Part shown: positions 1 through 5,922 of the stretch, one piece after another
How the letters are laid out: each line of letters opens with the position of its first letter
Numbering within the stretch: position 1 is the stretch's first letter
Assembly (NCBI GenBank): GCA_038258095.1
Contig: JBBSQE010000049.1
Coordinates: 1 to 16,187 of the forward strand
Direction of reading: 5' to 3'
DNA length: 16,187 nucleotides
Source of the DNA: JBBSQE01 sp038258095
Lineage (GTDB): Bacteria; Actinomycetota; Thermoleophilia; Solirubrobacterales; 70-9
Translations under genes and position numbers: made by a program
Notes under the pieces: generated by a model
Database searches by the model: none
Told to the model about the DNA's origin: nothing
Seen by the model: only the letters and a program-made list of their open reading frames with translations

Positions 1-189
1 CCGCGCTCCGGCGCGGCGACGCGCGCTCGCTGGGGCGGCTCGCTCTCAGGCGAGAAACCTCCACCAAGGGGGTGGTAAGGATGACACCACGGGGGGTCTG
101 AGTGCACCGCCTGGGCTCCTAGCTGGGAGGGCCGAACCAACAGAAGCTTGGTCCATCGGAAATACAAACCAACCGAAAGGACCACTCCG
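1..189 (+). other. 5' leader / intergenic region before the secreted repeat protein
   Basis: No credible coding sequence is seen here. The stretch has several short inverted repeats: ccacc/ggtgg at 61-75, ctcc/ggag around 116-129, and accaa/ttggt at 136-152. It could be a structured 5' untranslated leader of the gene starting at 190. I could not match it to a known riboswitch class. A Shine-Dalgarno-like GAAAGGA at 175-181 lies 8 nt before the ATG at 190. Confidence 0.3.
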
Positions 190-765
190 ATGATCAAGAA
201 CACCACCACCAAGTCCCGCCGTCCGTCCGCCGCCATCGTGATCAGCTGCCTCGCACTGTTCCTGGCACTCACCGGCAGCGCCTTCGCCGCCAAGAGCCTG
301 GTTCGGTCCGGCAACATCGTCAACGGCACGATCCGCACCGTCGACCTCCACAACAACGCGGTCCGCTCGCCGAAGATCGCCGACGCGACGATCACCGCCG
401 ATGACCTCGCCACCGACTCGGTCGGCACGGACGAGATCCAGGCGAACGCGGTCACGGACTCGGAGATCGCTCCGGCCGCCGTCACCGCAACCAAGATCGC
501 CCCGAACGCGGTCGATTCAGCGCGGCTCGACAGCGTGTTCCAGCGCTCGAGTGCCTCGCAGGCGATCGCTGCCGGCGCCACCGGCACCGTGTCGGTCACC
601 TGCCCCGCCGGAGAGCAGATCCTCTCAGGGGGCGGTCAGCCCGCCAACTTCGGGGTCGAGATGACCTCGAGCCGCCCCTCGGGCAACGGCTGGCTCTACC
701 AGGCCAAGAACCAGAACGGCGTGGCCTCGACGATCACGGCCTACGCCCTCTGCCTCGCCAGCTAG
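190..765 (+). CDS. Secreted protein with tandem decapeptide repeats
   Basis: This 191-residue protein is exported. It has a basic N-terminus, a hydrophobic core (about residues 14-33) and an Ala-rich cleavage region ending SAFAA. Residues 47-116 form about seven imperfect 10-residue repeats of the form (A/S/T)(V/I)xxxx(I/L)xxx, for example AVRSPKIADA, AVTDSEIAPA and AVTATKIAPN. The regular hydrophobic spacing suggests a fibrous or beta-solenoid stalk. The C-terminal domain (about 125-191) has two Cys (in TVSVTCPAG and YALCLAS) and a Gly-rich turn, and could form a disulfide-stabilised head. Proteins of this design are common in Thermoleophilia and mostly uncharacterised. I chose the ATG at 190 because GAAAGGA sits 8 nt upstream; an in-frame TTG at 148 has no comparable site. 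It appears monocistronic and is followed by a strong hairpin. The role, perhaps cell surface, is inferred. Confidence 0.85.
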   Translation: MIKNTTTKSRRPSAAIVISCLALFLALTGSAFAAKSLVRSGNIVNGTIRTVDLHNNAVRSPKIADATITADDLATDSVGTDEIQANAVTDSEIAPAAVTATKIAPNAVDSARLDSVFQRSSASQAIAAGATGTVSVTCPAGEQILSGGGQPANFGVEMTSSRPSGNGWLYQAKNQNGVASTITAYALCLAS

Positions 766-804
766 TCCAGGCGACTCAGCAGACCGGCGCGCCGAGCGCC
801 ACCC

Positions 805-838
805 GCGACGGCCGGGGCCCCGGGGCTCCGGCCGTCGC
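805..838. terminator. Strong GC hairpin between convergent genes
   Basis: A near-perfect stem of about 15 bp runs from gcgacggccgg (805-815) to ccggccgtcgc (828-838), with one G-T wobble and a tiny loop. It lies between the stop of the secreted repeat protein (765) and the stop of the convergent gene (923), so it may serve both. There is no U-tract, as is common for actinobacterial terminators. Confidence 0.7.
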
Positions 839-922
839 TCTGTCCGGGCCGCGCCCGTCCGAGAGCGCCACCGCCACCCACTCCCGGGCATGGAACGTCG
901 ACACGACGACCCTCACTCGGCG

Positions 923-1426
923 TCAGCGGTCGTCTTGAACGACAACCACCCGTGTCCGGAGGGCGATCCTCCGCGCGGCCGGCACGCACCCGGGGGACGA
1001 GTCCGGCGCCGCAGTCAGCACGAGCACGAGGGTCACCCCGTCGCGGACCTGAAGCCCGCCGGTCGCCCCCGGCTGCGGGAAGCGCAGATTGCGAAAGCGC
1101 GGAGCGCCGAGGGTGCGAGTCAGGAGCGGGACACTCTGGCGCTGGCTGCCCTCGAACCAGCGGAGACTCGCGCGGATCACGAGCTGGGACGGCTCCGAGA
1201 CGAAGATGCGCGCGCGGACGCCGGGCGCGGGCGAGGTGGCCTTCCTGCCGGGGCGCTTCGGCTTGTAGTTCCTCAGCGCGACGCCGACCGACGGGCAGGT
1301 GGGCGGAGCGAGCTGAGCGCTCGCCGGAGTGATCGAGGCGCTCATCGAGCCTGCGGCGAGCGCAAGCGCGATCGCCGGCAGAGCAAGGAGGCCGGACTTG
1401 AGGGTGGGGTGCAGTTGGGAGCGCAT
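923..1426 (-). CDS. Secreted protein of unknown function
   Basis: The 167-residue product begins MRSQLHPTLKSG and has a clear signal peptide: basic residues, then a hydrophobic Leu/Ala stretch (about 13-26), with likely cleavage near the ASAQ at about 37. The mature part has a basic linker (NYKPKRPGRKA), then beta-rich sequence (RARIFVSEPSQLVIRASLRWFEG) and a C-terminus ending RIALRTRVVVVQDDR. The two Cys, in PPTCPS and SPGCVP, could pair outside the cell. I recognise no family. The pattern of strands suggests a small Ig-like or beta-sandwich domain, which is only inference. I chose the ATG at 1426 over a longer upstream frame because the signal peptide starts there. It is divergent from the VOC gene, sharing a 73-bp intergenic region. 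Confidence 0.7.
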   Translation of the reverse strand: MRSQLHPTLKSGLLALPAIALALAAGSMSASITPASAQLAPPTCPSVGVALRNYKPKRPGRKATSPAPGVRARIFVSEPSQLVIRASLRWFEGSQRQSVPLLTRTLGAPRFRNLRFPQPGATGGLQVRDGVTLVLVLTAAPDSSPGCVPAARRIALRTRVVVVQDDR

Positions 1427-1499
1427 CGGCGACCGATCGTAGTGACGGCGCGATCTCCGCCGTGAAAAGCTGAGCCGACAACGACCCAAGGAGGGCGAT
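1427..1499. promoter_or_regulatory. Divergent intergenic region with ribosome-binding site AAGGAGG
   Basis: This 73-bp gap separates the minus-strand secreted gene from the plus-strand VOC gene, so promoters for both must lie here or within the gene ends. A textbook Shine-Dalgarno AAGGAGG at 1488-1494 sits 5 nt before the ATG at 1500. I could not assign -10/-35 boxes with confidence. Confidence 0.5.
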
Positions 1500-1880
1500 A
1501 TGGCCGACGCAGAAGGACTGGTTTCAGGAGTCGACTTCATCACCGTGCCGACGCAGGACATCGACGCGGCAACGGAGTTCTACGGAGAGACGCTCGGGCT
1601 CGAGCACTCGATCCAGTGGGGCGACATGCCTGCGCACGAGTTCGAGACCGAGAACCTGACGATCGCGCTGATGCAGATGGACGCGTTCGGGCAGGAGTTC
1701 AAGGCGCATTCGGCCCCGATCGCCCTTCAGGTCAAGGACGCGGCCAAGGTCAAGGCCGAGCTCGAGTCCCGCGGCGTCGAGTTCATGAACGACATCGACA
1801 GCGGCGTCTGCCACATGCACTTCTTCAGGGATCCGGACGGGAACACGCTGATGCTGCACCAGCGCTACGAGCCGCGGTAG
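1500..1880 (+). CDS. VOC-superfamily (glyoxalase/bleomycin-resistance fold) protein
   Basis: This 126-residue protein has the layout of a single-module vicinal-oxygen-chelate protein with paired beta-alpha-beta-beta-beta units. It opens with GVDFITVPTQDIDAATEFYG, the usual first strand and helix with the 'FY' that precedes LGL. It closes with FFRDPDGNTLMLHQRY (about 108-123), the typical DPDGN turn and last strand, where a metal-binding Glu/His often sits. The family includes glyoxalase I, dioxygenases and antibiotic-binding proteins; the substrate cannot be read from the sequence. The start is supported by AAGGAGG 5 nt upstream. It stands alone, with the broken VapB gene converging from the other side. 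Confidence in the fold is high and in any specific reaction low. Confidence 0.88.
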   Translation: MADAEGLVSGVDFITVPTQDIDAATEFYGETLGLEHSIQWGDMPAHEFETENLTIALMQMDAFGQEFKAHSAPIALQVKDAAKVKAELESRGVEFMNDIDSGVCHMHFFRDPDGNTLMLHQRYEPR

Positions 1881-1921
1881 GGCCGGGGCTCAGAGGCCGA
1901 ACCGGCAACATCGGTGACGTT

Positions 1922-2175
1922 TCAGCTTCGGTCGGGGAGGCCGCCCTCGTCCAGCGCCTCGAGGATCGATCGGTTCGAGTTGAGATCTACGCCTGGCCGG
2001 GGACCTGTCCCGCCACGGAAGATCGGGACCGGAGGCGCTCCGTACGGGGGCCGAGGGTCGTTCAGCTCGCGCCGCAAGGCCTGATCGACCAGCTCGCCCA
2101 AGGTTTGACCATCCTCGCGAGCTCGGCGCTTGGCCGCTTCAAGAATCCCTTCTGAGATTCCACCGTGGACTGCAT
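1922..2175 (-). pseudogene. VapB-like RHH antitoxin, orphan, frame-broken at its N-terminus
   Basis: The frame from about residue 6 onward reads ISEGILEAAKRRAREDG, then LGELVDQALRREL, and ends in a tail with IFRGGTGPRPGVDLNSN. This is a classic VapB layout: a ribbon-helix-helix DNA-binding head followed by the toxin-binding tail typical of actinobacterial VapB proteins. The expected first residues (MQSTV) are encoded at 2175-2161 but in a different frame. Adding one base after the GTG codon would give MQSTVRISEGIL, as in relatives. The gene therefore seems to have lost one base near 2160. A TTG at 2203 could give an in-frame but atypical N-terminus overlapping the upstream remnant. No PIN-domain toxin lies downstream, where VapC would be expected, so the antitoxin is an orphan. 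A sequencing error is an alternative to decay. Confidence 0.6.
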
Positions 2176-2199
2176 GATGACCAGCGTAGAGCTCTTGAT

Positions 2200-2535
2200 T
2201 CAAATGTCGCGGAACTCGTCGATCACCTCGTAGAGCATCTCCAGCGAGGGGCGCCATTCGACCCGGTCGGCGCTCGCCATGACCGCGTCGATGTCGAGCA
2301 GGCCGCGTTCCCGCGCGCGGAGAAACATGGCGCGCAGCTCGTCCTTCGTCGATTCCTCGGCCATGTCGACGAGGGTCCTGGCCAGCGAGGTGACCGGGAT
2401 CCCGCCGATCACGTCCATGTCGTCAGGGTGTAGGGGCGGGCCGCGGTGGATGATCACGCCCGGCGGGTCCTTGACCGGGCTGCGCGGGTCGTCGTCGTTG
2501 CTGGGGACAGTGATGTGGATCGGTTCGTCGTTCAT
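2200..2535 (-). pseudogene. N-terminally truncated AbiEi-like antitoxin remnant
   Basis: The translated piece (111 residues from the ATG at 2535) carries the central and C-terminal features of the AbiEi-like antitoxin/regulator family: EPIHITVPS, then PGVIIHRGP, then IGGIPVTSLARTLVDMAEES and FLRARERGLLDIDAVM. Full-length relatives of this type are usually about 200-300 residues and start with a winged-helix domain and an 'R.G.Y..G' segment. Both are missing here, and upstream of 2595 the frame runs into a different gene. No nucleotidyltransferase toxin (AbiEii) is adjacent. I therefore read it as a remnant, although a short protein starting at 2535 (GCAGGGG just upstream) could still be made. 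It lies directly upstream of the broken VapB-like gene, so this patch looks like a graveyard of toxin-antitoxin parts. Confidence 0.55.
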
Positions 2536-2619
2536 CCCCTGCCAAGGGTTGGCGGACGAACCTTCGCCCCCTCCCGACTTGCTGGGGCGCTCCAAGGTCA
2601 GGCCGGGCTGGCGGCGCGC

Positions 2620-2874
2620 TTAGACCTTCTCGCGGTTGAGGATGTTCTCGATCACCCAGTACTTCCATCCGCCGAGCTCGAGGTAGGTGTTCTCGTAACC
2701 GCGCCAGGTCGCGCGGTAGCCGCTCGCCTTGATGAGCCTGTCGAACGCGTCGAAGTCTTCCTCGGGGACTCGGCCTCGCACCACGTACCAGTGCGGGATG
2801 TGCGGCATCGTCTTGGCGAATGTCCAGGTCGACGACCGCACGAACTCCAGCGGATCGAACGACGGGTCGTTCAC
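2620..2874 (-). CDS. Small conserved protein of unknown function (WTFAKTMP...HWYVVRGR type)
   Basis: The product is 84 residues, rich in aromatic residues: SSTWTFAKTMPHIPHWYVV, then YRATWRGYENTYLELGGWKY and a C-terminal NILNRE. From memory I associate this pattern (FAKTMP.IPH.Y..R, then 'GY...W....Y.Y...G..YW....P....I.NR') with small uncharacterised phage or mobile-element proteins, but I cannot assign a function. It starts at a GTG at 2874, only 1 nt after the stop of the gene before it. A good Shine-Dalgarno GAAAGGG lies inside that upstream gene about 6 nt before the GTG, so the two are translationally coupled. It is the last gene of a three-gene minus-strand operon. Confidence 0.75.
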   Translation of the reverse strand: MNDPSFDPLEFVRSSTWTFAKTMPHIPHWYVVRGRVPEEDFDAFDRLIKASGYRATWRGYENTYLELGGWKYWVIENILNREKV

Positions 2875-2875
2875 C

Positions 2876-3130
2876 TCAATCCCTTTCGGAGTTGAAGCCG
2901 GCGAGGATCAGGCCGAGCACCAACCCGCCCGTCTGATCGGACCTCTGGCGATGAATCGAACGGAGGCGCGAGAGGCGTTCCTTGATGACCACTCGCTCCG
3001 CCTCCTCGATCCCGGCAGCCTCCTGCAAGCGCAGGACGGCGTCCATCGTCGGCGCCGGCCCGTTGACGGCGAGGAAGTCCTCGGTGCGGTCGAAGGCCTC
3101 CTCGAGGCTTCGTGAGCGGGTGGTAGCCAT
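2876..3130 (-). CDS. Small helical protein of unknown function
   Basis: The 84-residue product begins MATTRSRSLEEAFDRTEDFL. It is predominantly helical and charged (MDAVLRLQEAAGIEEAERVV, then IKERLSRLRSIHRQR), with a short hydrophobic C-terminal segment (GGLVLGLILAGF). I recognise no family. The start at 3130 lies 4 nt after the stop of the upstream gene (3135), and its own stop is 1 nt before the downstream GTG, so the three genes are almost certainly one transcript. A longer frame reaching 3274 would overlap the upstream gene heavily and was not used. The mostly helical build would fit a small binding or antitoxin-type protein, but that is speculation. Confidence 0.65.
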   Translation of the reverse strand: MATTRSRSLEEAFDRTEDFLAVNGPAPTMDAVLRLQEAAGIEEAERVVIKERLSRLRSIHRQRSDQTGGLVLGLILAGFNSERD

Positions 3131-3134
3131 GGTG

Positions 3135-3503
3135 CTAGCGACCCTGCCGGCCGCGACGAGCCGCGCGTCGCTTCCTGGCCTTGAGGTTGCGTCCCCACCG
3201 GGCGTTCTCGGAGATCCCGGTCCTCGCGAGGCACGTTCGCGCCACCCACGTCTGGCTGAATCCGTTCCAGACAAGCGGGAGTACGAGGTCGGGTTCGATC
3301 ACGAGGTAGCGGTCTGAAGCTTGCCTGGTGCGGGTGGCGAGCCAGGCCGGTGCCTCGGTCCTGACCCGGCCGATGTCGAGGAGCCGGCGCAGTTCGCGGC
3401 GAGCGCACTCGTGGTCCAGCGTGGGGCGGACACGCTGGTTGAAGCGTTCGACGCAGTGCGTGGTGAGGTCGATCTCGAAGGTGGGTGGAGTGAAGAGGCT
3501 CAT
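3135..3503 (-). CDS. Basic small protein, possibly DUF4258/RelE-like fold
   Basis: This 122-residue protein starts MSLFTPPTFEIDLTTHCVER. It has an H..ERF..RVRP segment near the N-terminus, a helix with ARRELRRLL, two beta-like segments (DRYLVIEPDLVLPLVW and TWVARTC), and a strongly basic tail (LKARKRRAARRGRQGR). A histidine-containing first strand/helix, a central helix and terminal strands resemble DUF4258/RelE-ParE-like small RNases or nucleic-acid binders. The similarity is loose and I would not name it. It is the first gene of the minus-strand trio and is divergent from the sigma-factor operon across 182 bp, so the two operons may share control. No strong ribosome-binding site is visible before the ATG. 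Confidence 0.6.
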   Translation of the reverse strand: MSLFTPPTFEIDLTTHCVERFNQRVRPTLDHECARRELRRLLDIGRVRTEAPAWLATRTRQASDRYLVIEPDLVLPLVWNGFSQTWVARTCLARTGISENARWGRNLKARKRRAARRGRQGR

Positions 3504-3685
3504 GCGAGGTCAGTCGCCACCCGCCTTCGTCTTCTGACAGGACCACTTCGTGTCGAAACCATCACGAGCTGCGCACTTTTTCTGTCCGCCCCGCCCGATA
3601 CATTTCCCGACCCGCTGTTTGAGGGGGAGGAGAGCCCGCCGTCAGGTTGGGCAGATGCTGTGCGACTTGATCCTGAGGCGTTCAT
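3504..3685. promoter_or_regulatory. Divergent intergenic region between the three-gene operon and the sigma-factor operon
   Basis: This 182-bp gap is less GC-rich than its surroundings in places (actttttctg near 3577). It must contain the promoters of both operons. A GAGG at 3675-3678 precedes the TTG start at 3686 by 7 nt. I see no convincing sigma-70 boxes; an alternative promoter read by the adjacent sigma factor itself is possible but not demonstrated. Confidence 0.4.
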
Positions 3686-4330
3686 TTGAGCTTTCGACCC
3701 AGAAGAGAACACGAACTTGACCCCCTCTCAGACGATGAGCTCATCACCTACATCGTCGGTGCGCGCGATTCCGGTCATCGCGACGAGGGGCGCGCCGCTC
3801 TCGGCGTGCTGGCCTTCCGACGCCTCGGGGATGTCGAGCGACGGGTCCGGATCAAGATCCCCAAGGCCGATGTCCAGGATGTCGCGATGGAGGTGATGAC
3901 GAGCGCGATCCGGACGGCGTTCGACGGGCAGTCCGTCGGCCAGTTCGTGAGCCTCCTCCACACCATCACCGACCGCCGCATCGCCGACTACCACCGGCGC
4001 CCGCGGCTCGACACCCAGCCCCTGCCCGAGGAAAACCAGGAGTCAGACGACATCTGGGGCGAGGGCGCCGTCGACGATGACTTCACCTCGGAGGTGGACC
4101 TCCGGAGCGTCATTAACCAGGCGATGGACGAGCTCAGCGATGCGCACCGGATGGTCGTGGACCTCTACGTTTTCCGGAAGGAGACGGCGAAGGAGACCGC
4201 CGAGGAGGTCAACATGGCCCTCGGAGACGACCTCGACCCCGAGATGACCGAGTCAAACGTGCACCAGATCGCCAAGCGCTTCCGAGTCCGGCTGAAGGAG
4301 CTGCTCGAGGACGCGCGCGGCGGCGAGTGA
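3686..4330 (+). CDS. Sigma-70-family (ECF-like) RNA polymerase sigma factor
   Basis: The 214-residue protein has two recognisable sigma modules. Region 2-like sequence spans about residues 34-106, with DVQDVAMEVM, a helix ending LLHTITDRRIADYHRR, and the basic stretch that usually binds the -10 element. Region 4-like sequence spans about 142-208, with MDELSDAHRMVVDLYVFRKE followed by an HTH. The linker (107-140) is acidic. The HTH carries an unusual insertion: between TAEEVNMALG and SNVHQIAKRFRVRLKELL lies an acidic 'DDLDPEMTE' loop, so -35 recognition may be atypical. It probably directs RNA polymerase to a small regulon. The start is a TTG at 3686 with GAGG 7 nt upstream. Its stop overlaps the GTG of the next gene, as in sigma/regulator pairs. 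Confidence 0.8.
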   Translation: MSFRPRREHELDPLSDDELITYIVGARDSGHRDEGRAALGVLAFRRLGDVERRVRIKIPKADVQDVAMEVMTSAIRTAFDGQSVGQFVSLLHTITDRRIADYHRRPRLDTQPLPEENQESDDIWGEGAVDDDFTSEVDLRSVINQAMDELSDAHRMVVDLYVFRKETAKETAEEVNMALGDDLDPEMTESNVHQIAKRFRVRLKELLEDARGGE

Positions 4331-5004
4331 ATCCGATGGCCGACGTCGACAACCTGTTCAGCGAGTTCGTCACCGAACACCGCGCCGGCGGGGAGGCCGA
4401 CCCGCTCGCGTTTCTCGACCAGGTGCAGGGCGCAGAACGTGCCGAGCTGGCGACGCTGATCGACGGCTACCTGGTGCGCTCGCCGGGGCAAGCCTGGGAC
4501 GCTGAGGCGTTCGAGGGCTCGCCTTCCGCGTTGTGGGCCGAGGAGATGTCGCGGTCGCTCGAGGGCGCCGCCGGCACCTGGCCGGTGCTGCTGCCGAGCC
4601 TGCGCGAGCGGGCTCGAATCAAGCGCTCGGAGCTTGTTGAGCGACTTGCCGATCGGCTCGGTGTCGGCGGGGGGCGGGATCTGGTCGGGAGCTATTACCA
4701 CCGGATGGAGCAGGGCCAGCTCGCCTCCGACGGAGTGTCGACACGCGTGCTCACGGCGCTCGCTGAGATCGTCGGTTCGACTGCTGAAGCCCTGCGTGAG
4801 GCGGGCCGGGGCATAGATCCTGGCGAGGAGGCGTCCGGAGGAGCGGTGTTCGCGCGCAGTGCGGCGCCCGATCCCGAATGGATCGCGTCCGCGGCGCAGG
4901 AAGACTTATTGGAGCCCCCGCAGTCGCCCGGCGCGTCCCAGCCAGAGAACCAACCGGACGCCGCCGCTTCTGAAGTCGATCGCCTCTTCACCGGCGGAGA
5001 TTGA
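4327..5004 (+). CDS. XRE-type helix-turn-helix regulator, probable partner of the sigma factor
   Basis: This 225-residue protein has three parts. The N-terminal helical segment (about 8-50; DPLAFLDQVQGAERAELATL) resembles the 'D...FL..V.G..R..L..LID.YL' stretch seen in some actinobacterial regulators and kinases. The middle (about 89-160; LPSLRERARIKRSELVERLA, then GSYYHRMEQGQL) looks like an XRE/Cro-type HTH. The C-terminal tail is low-complexity Pro/Ala/Glu-rich. The GTG start overlaps the sigma stop by 4 bp; an ATG 9 nt later is an alternative. Tight coupling suggests it modulates the sigma factor, either as an anti-sigma-like protein or as a co-regulator. The ImmA/IrrE peptidase downstream makes cleavage-controlled release an attractive model, because ImmA-type proteases are known to cleave XRE-type repressors. 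That mechanism is inferred. Confidence 0.72.
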   Translation: MNPMADVDNLFSEFVTEHRAGGEADPLAFLDQVQGAERAELATLIDGYLVRSPGQAWDAEAFEGSPSALWAEEMSRSLEGAAGTWPVLLPSLRERARIKRSELVERLADRLGVGGGRDLVGSYYHRMEQGQLASDGVSTRVLTALAEIVGSTAEALREAGRGIDPGEEASGGAVFARSAAPDPEWIASAAQEDLLEPPQSPGASQPENQPDAAASEVDRLFTGGD

Positions 5005-5022
5005 TCCTGCGCTGCTCGTCAG

Positions 5023-5274
5023 GTGCGGGTGCGCCCGCCCGACTCGCCCCCAATGCACCGCCGCCAGGAGCGCGATCCCATTGCCCTATTCGAGTTCGCG
5101 CTGCGGGAGCGCGACTGGGTGCTCGCCGATCGGATCGCTCGGGCGCTGACGGGAAGGGGGGCGCCAGGCGGTCGTGGTTTGCGGCGTGCGCTGAGGCGAT
5201 ACGGACCGCCGGCGACGCTCCGCGAGCTTGCCGCGATCGCGCGGATGACCCGAGCCCTGGGATTGAACGACTGA
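5023..5274 (+). CDS. Small arginine-rich protein of unknown function
   Basis: A frame of 83 codons opens with GTG at 5023, with an internal ATG at 5053 (MHRRQERDPIAL). The core reads ALFEFALRERDWVLADRIAR, then LRRALRRYGPPATLRELAAI. It looks like two or three amphipathic helices with many Arg, so nucleic-acid or protein binding is plausible. There is no clear ribosome-binding site at either start, and in DNA this GC-rich an open frame of this size can arise by chance. It fits neatly between the XRE gene (stop at 5004) and the hairpin before the peptidase gene, in the same direction. I therefore keep it as a probable small member of the operon. Confidence 0.45.
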   Translation: MRVRPPDSPPMHRRQERDPIALFEFALRERDWVLADRIARALTGRGAPGGRGLRRALRRYGPPATLRELAAIARMTRALGLND

Positions 5275-5278
5275 GGAT

Positions 5279-5302
5279 CCGGCGGGCGCGGCCACCCGCC
5301 GG
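5279..5302 (+). terminator. Hairpin between the small gene and the ImmA/IrrE gene
   Basis: A perfect 8-bp stem, ccggcggg (5279-5286) with cccgccgg (5295-5302), closes an 8-nt loop. A competing pairing is possible between ggatccggc (5275-5283) and gccggatct (5311-5319). It sits about 20-30 nt before the peptidase start. It could be a terminator that separates the peptidase from the sigma/XRE genes, or an attenuator; the sequence alone does not decide. Confidence 0.45.
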
Positions 5303-5334
5303 GCTCGGGGGCCGGATCTAGGATGGAGCGCGGG

Positions 5335-5907
5335 ATGGGCGAGCCGGAGATAGACGTCGAGGGAATCGAGCGCCGCGTCGAGCGGGTGCTCGCCGACGTG
5401 CCCAACTACATCTGGGACGGCGAGACCCTGCCGGTGCCGGTCGAGGAAATCGTCGACACGGTTTTCGGACTCCTAGTGCGCGACGTCGAGGACCTGACGA
5501 CCGCGCCCGACAGCCCGATCGACGATCCGGACTGCGTCTCGGGCCTCCTTCTCACTGCGAGGGGAGAGATCTGGGTCAACGCTGCCGAGGCTCGCGAGTG
5601 GCCGCCGCGCCGGCGCTTCACGATCGGCCACGAGCTGGGCCACTGGGTCATGCACCGCACGGGGCAGCAGTCACTCTTCTGCCGGACGGTCTCGGTCGAG
5701 GACGAGCCGGCGACGACGAAGGCCGCGATCCCGGCGACGGAGGAGGAGGCGAACTACTTCGCCGCGGCCCTGCTGATGCCCGGAGACCTGATGCGCCACC
5801 ACTACCGCAGGTGCGGGGGCGACTTCGACGAGATGCGCAAGCGGTTCGGGAGTTCGGCGGCGGCGATGGGGAAACGCTTGCATCAGGCTGTTCCGCGACA
5901 GGGGTAG
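5335..5907 (+). CDS. ImmA/IrrE-family metallo-endopeptidase
   Basis: The 190-residue protein is a zinc-dependent peptidase. It carries HELGHWVMH (about residues 99-107), in which the two His and the Glu are the canonical zincin ligands and base. A following EEEANYFAAALLMP segment (about 136-149) supplies the third ligand and the family signature. The N-terminal part (PNYIWDGETLPVPVEEIVDT) is the usual lead-in. Known relatives cleave XRE-type repressors (ImmA of ICEBs1) or DdrO (IrrE in Deinococcus), so the XRE gene about 330 bp upstream on the same strand is the natural substrate candidate. I chose the ATG at 5335 (MGEPEIDVEG), preceded by GGAG at 6 nt; an ATG at 5323 adds four residues. All catalytic residues are present, so it should be active. 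It converges on the fic gene with only 15 bp between stops. Confidence 0.88.
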   Translation: MGEPEIDVEGIERRVERVLADVPNYIWDGETLPVPVEEIVDTVFGLLVRDVEDLTTAPDSPIDDPDCVSGLLLTARGEIWVNAAEAREWPPRRRFTIGHELGHWVMHRTGQQSLFCRTVSVEDEPATTKAAIPATEEEANYFAAALLMPGDLMRHHYRRCGGDFDEMRKRFGSSAAAMGKRLHQAVPRQG

Positions 5908-5922
5908 CGCGGCCGTTACGCG

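Noticed and set aside
40..60. CTCTCAGGCGAGAAACC resembling the 3' end of a glycine riboswitch aptamer
   Set aside because: The matching upstream aptamer core (the GCGCCGAAGG-type segment and its stem) is not present, and the downstream gene is not a glycine-related gene.
110..152. GCCGAACC near 131-138, reminiscent of the conserved core of the ydaO c-di-AMP riboswitch
   Set aside because: The other conserved blocks and the long-range stems could not be placed. I note only a possible structured leader.
148..189. Upstream TTG start extending the secreted repeat protein
   Set aside because: It would add a charged segment before the signal peptide and lacks the GAAAGGA site that precedes the ATG at 190.
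762..1481. Overlapping open frames on both strands across 762-1481
   Set aside because: Only the 923-1426 minus-strand frame has a signal peptide and balanced composition. The others are Arg/Ala/Pro-rich shadows.
3321..3689. Plus-strand frame opposite the 122-aa basic protein
   Set aside because: It is antisense to a better-supported operon gene, with no start signal and no motif.
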